From: Clostridiales bacterium | Lineage (GTDB): Bacteria > Bacillota > Clostridia > Peptostreptococcales > Acidaminobacteraceae | Reading direction: 5' to 3' | Assembly: GCA_016342415.1 (NCBI GenBank) | Contig: JAEIOD010000024.1 | Coordinates: 24,392-88,391 of the forward strand | DNA length: 64,000 nucleotides | Part shown: in pieces, positions 63,861-64,000 of the stretch | How positions within the stretch are numbered: position 1 is the first letter of the stretch | How the letters are laid out: each line of letters starts with the position of its first letter | Translations under genes and position numbers: made by a program | The notes under the pieces: model-generated | What the model was told of the DNA's origin: nothing | Seen by the model: only the letters and a program-made list of their open reading frames with translations | The model's database searches: none

Positions 63861-64000
63861 TCAGATGTCTTGGAATTTGTCAACGTACATACTATTGACA
63901 TCACAGATGTCTTGGAGTTTATTAACGTACATACTATTGACATCACAGATGTCTTGGAGTTTATTAACGTACATACTATTGACATCACAGATGTCTTGGA
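63861..64000 (-). CDS. Possible 3' end of a repeat protein (14-residue repeats), partial
   Basis: On the minus strand the repeat is open from the window end to TGA at 63863-63861. It encodes about 3.3 copies of LQDICDVNSMYVNK, with the last full copy varied (VDKF). The 42-bp period keeps the frame. The plus strand is also open through the repeat, so coding is not established, and the upstream part lies outside the window. Confidence 0.3.
   Translation of the reverse strand, partial: QDICDVNSMYVNKLQDICDVNSMYVNKLQDICDVNSMYVDKFQDI
63862..64000. repeat. 42-bp tandem repeat, at least 3.3 copies, cut by window end
   Basis: Units begin with CAGATGTCTTGGA at 63862, 63904, 63946 and 63988, exactly 42 bp apart. 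The first copy differs at a few bases (AATTTGTC for AGTTTATT); the others are identical as far as seen. Each junction carries the small palindrome GACATC-ACA-GATGTC. Confidence 0.92.

Noticed and set aside
63862..64000. CRISPR array at the window end
   Set aside because: The whole 42-bp unit repeats without variable spacers, so it is a tandem repeat, not repeats and spacers.

Overview
The window reads as chromosome of a low-GC Gram-positive anaerobe, most likely a member of the Clostridia (Bacillota). The evidence is three T-box leaders, an L21 leader, the Prp protease next to an L27 with a cleavable N-terminus, MreBCD/MinCDE/RodA morphogenesis genes, an Rnf complex in clostridial gene order (C-D-G-E-A-B), TTG starts behind strong AGGAGG sites, and many short intrinsic terminators. 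I see no rRNA, tRNA, CRISPR array, insertion sequence or prophage. Genus cannot be fixed from the sequence.

Layout. 1-9.6 kb: a TldD/TldE-type pair (the first truncated by the window start), an amino-acid-type chemoreceptor, glutamine synthetase, a YitT-family protein, a small flavodoxin/FMN-binding pair divergent from a MarR regulator across a perfect 17-bp dyad, and a pseudouridine synthase. 9.7-12 kb: an ABC exporter. 12.2-15.1 kb: an M3-like peptidase followed by hgcA and hgcB, the mercury-methylation pair. 15.7-19.4 kb: T-box-argGH and a divergent Asp/Glu racemase-like gene. 19.4-21.2 kb: two half-length chromate transporters behind tcdA. 21.3-29.7 kb: regulators, T-box-valS, folC, a membrane protein/regulator pair, an EamA exporter and an HD-GYP protein. 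30-35.2 kb: rnfCDGEAB. 35.4-38 kb: an Lrp-type regulator, one half-length chromate transporter and a cytosolic gamma-glutamyltransferase-like protein, resembling the Bacillus ywrC/ywrA/ywrD grouping. 38-40 kb: a secreted subtilase. 40-50 kb: maf-radC-mreBCD-mrdA-minCDE-rodA. 50-63 kb: radical SAM pair, rng, rplU-prp-rpmA, obgE, yhbY, nadD, yqeK, a cation antiporter, rsfS, T-box-leuS, a YheO-like regulator and ridA. The last 0.5 kb holds a decayed gene fragment and a 42-bp tandem repeat that runs off the window.

The main discovery candidate is hgcA. Its conventional start at 13764, behind a strong ribosome binding site, is followed seven codons later by TGC TGA in frame with the rest of HgcA. 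A hairpin 22 nt past the TGA has the size, distance and loop G expected of a bacterial SECIS element. I infer that this HgcA carries an N-terminal Cys-Sec pair, a chemically apt mercury ligand, in addition to the corrinoid-ligating Cys of its NVWCAAGK motif. I do not know of a described selenocysteine-containing HgcA.

How the parts connect: Rnf would make an ion gradient from reduced ferredoxin. HgcB is a ferredoxin that would reduce the HgcA corrinoid. RnfG, RnfD and possibly the FMN-binding protein at 7.7-8.1 kb need covalent FMN, whose transferase is not in the window. Selenocysteine insertion would need selABCD, which are also not in the window.
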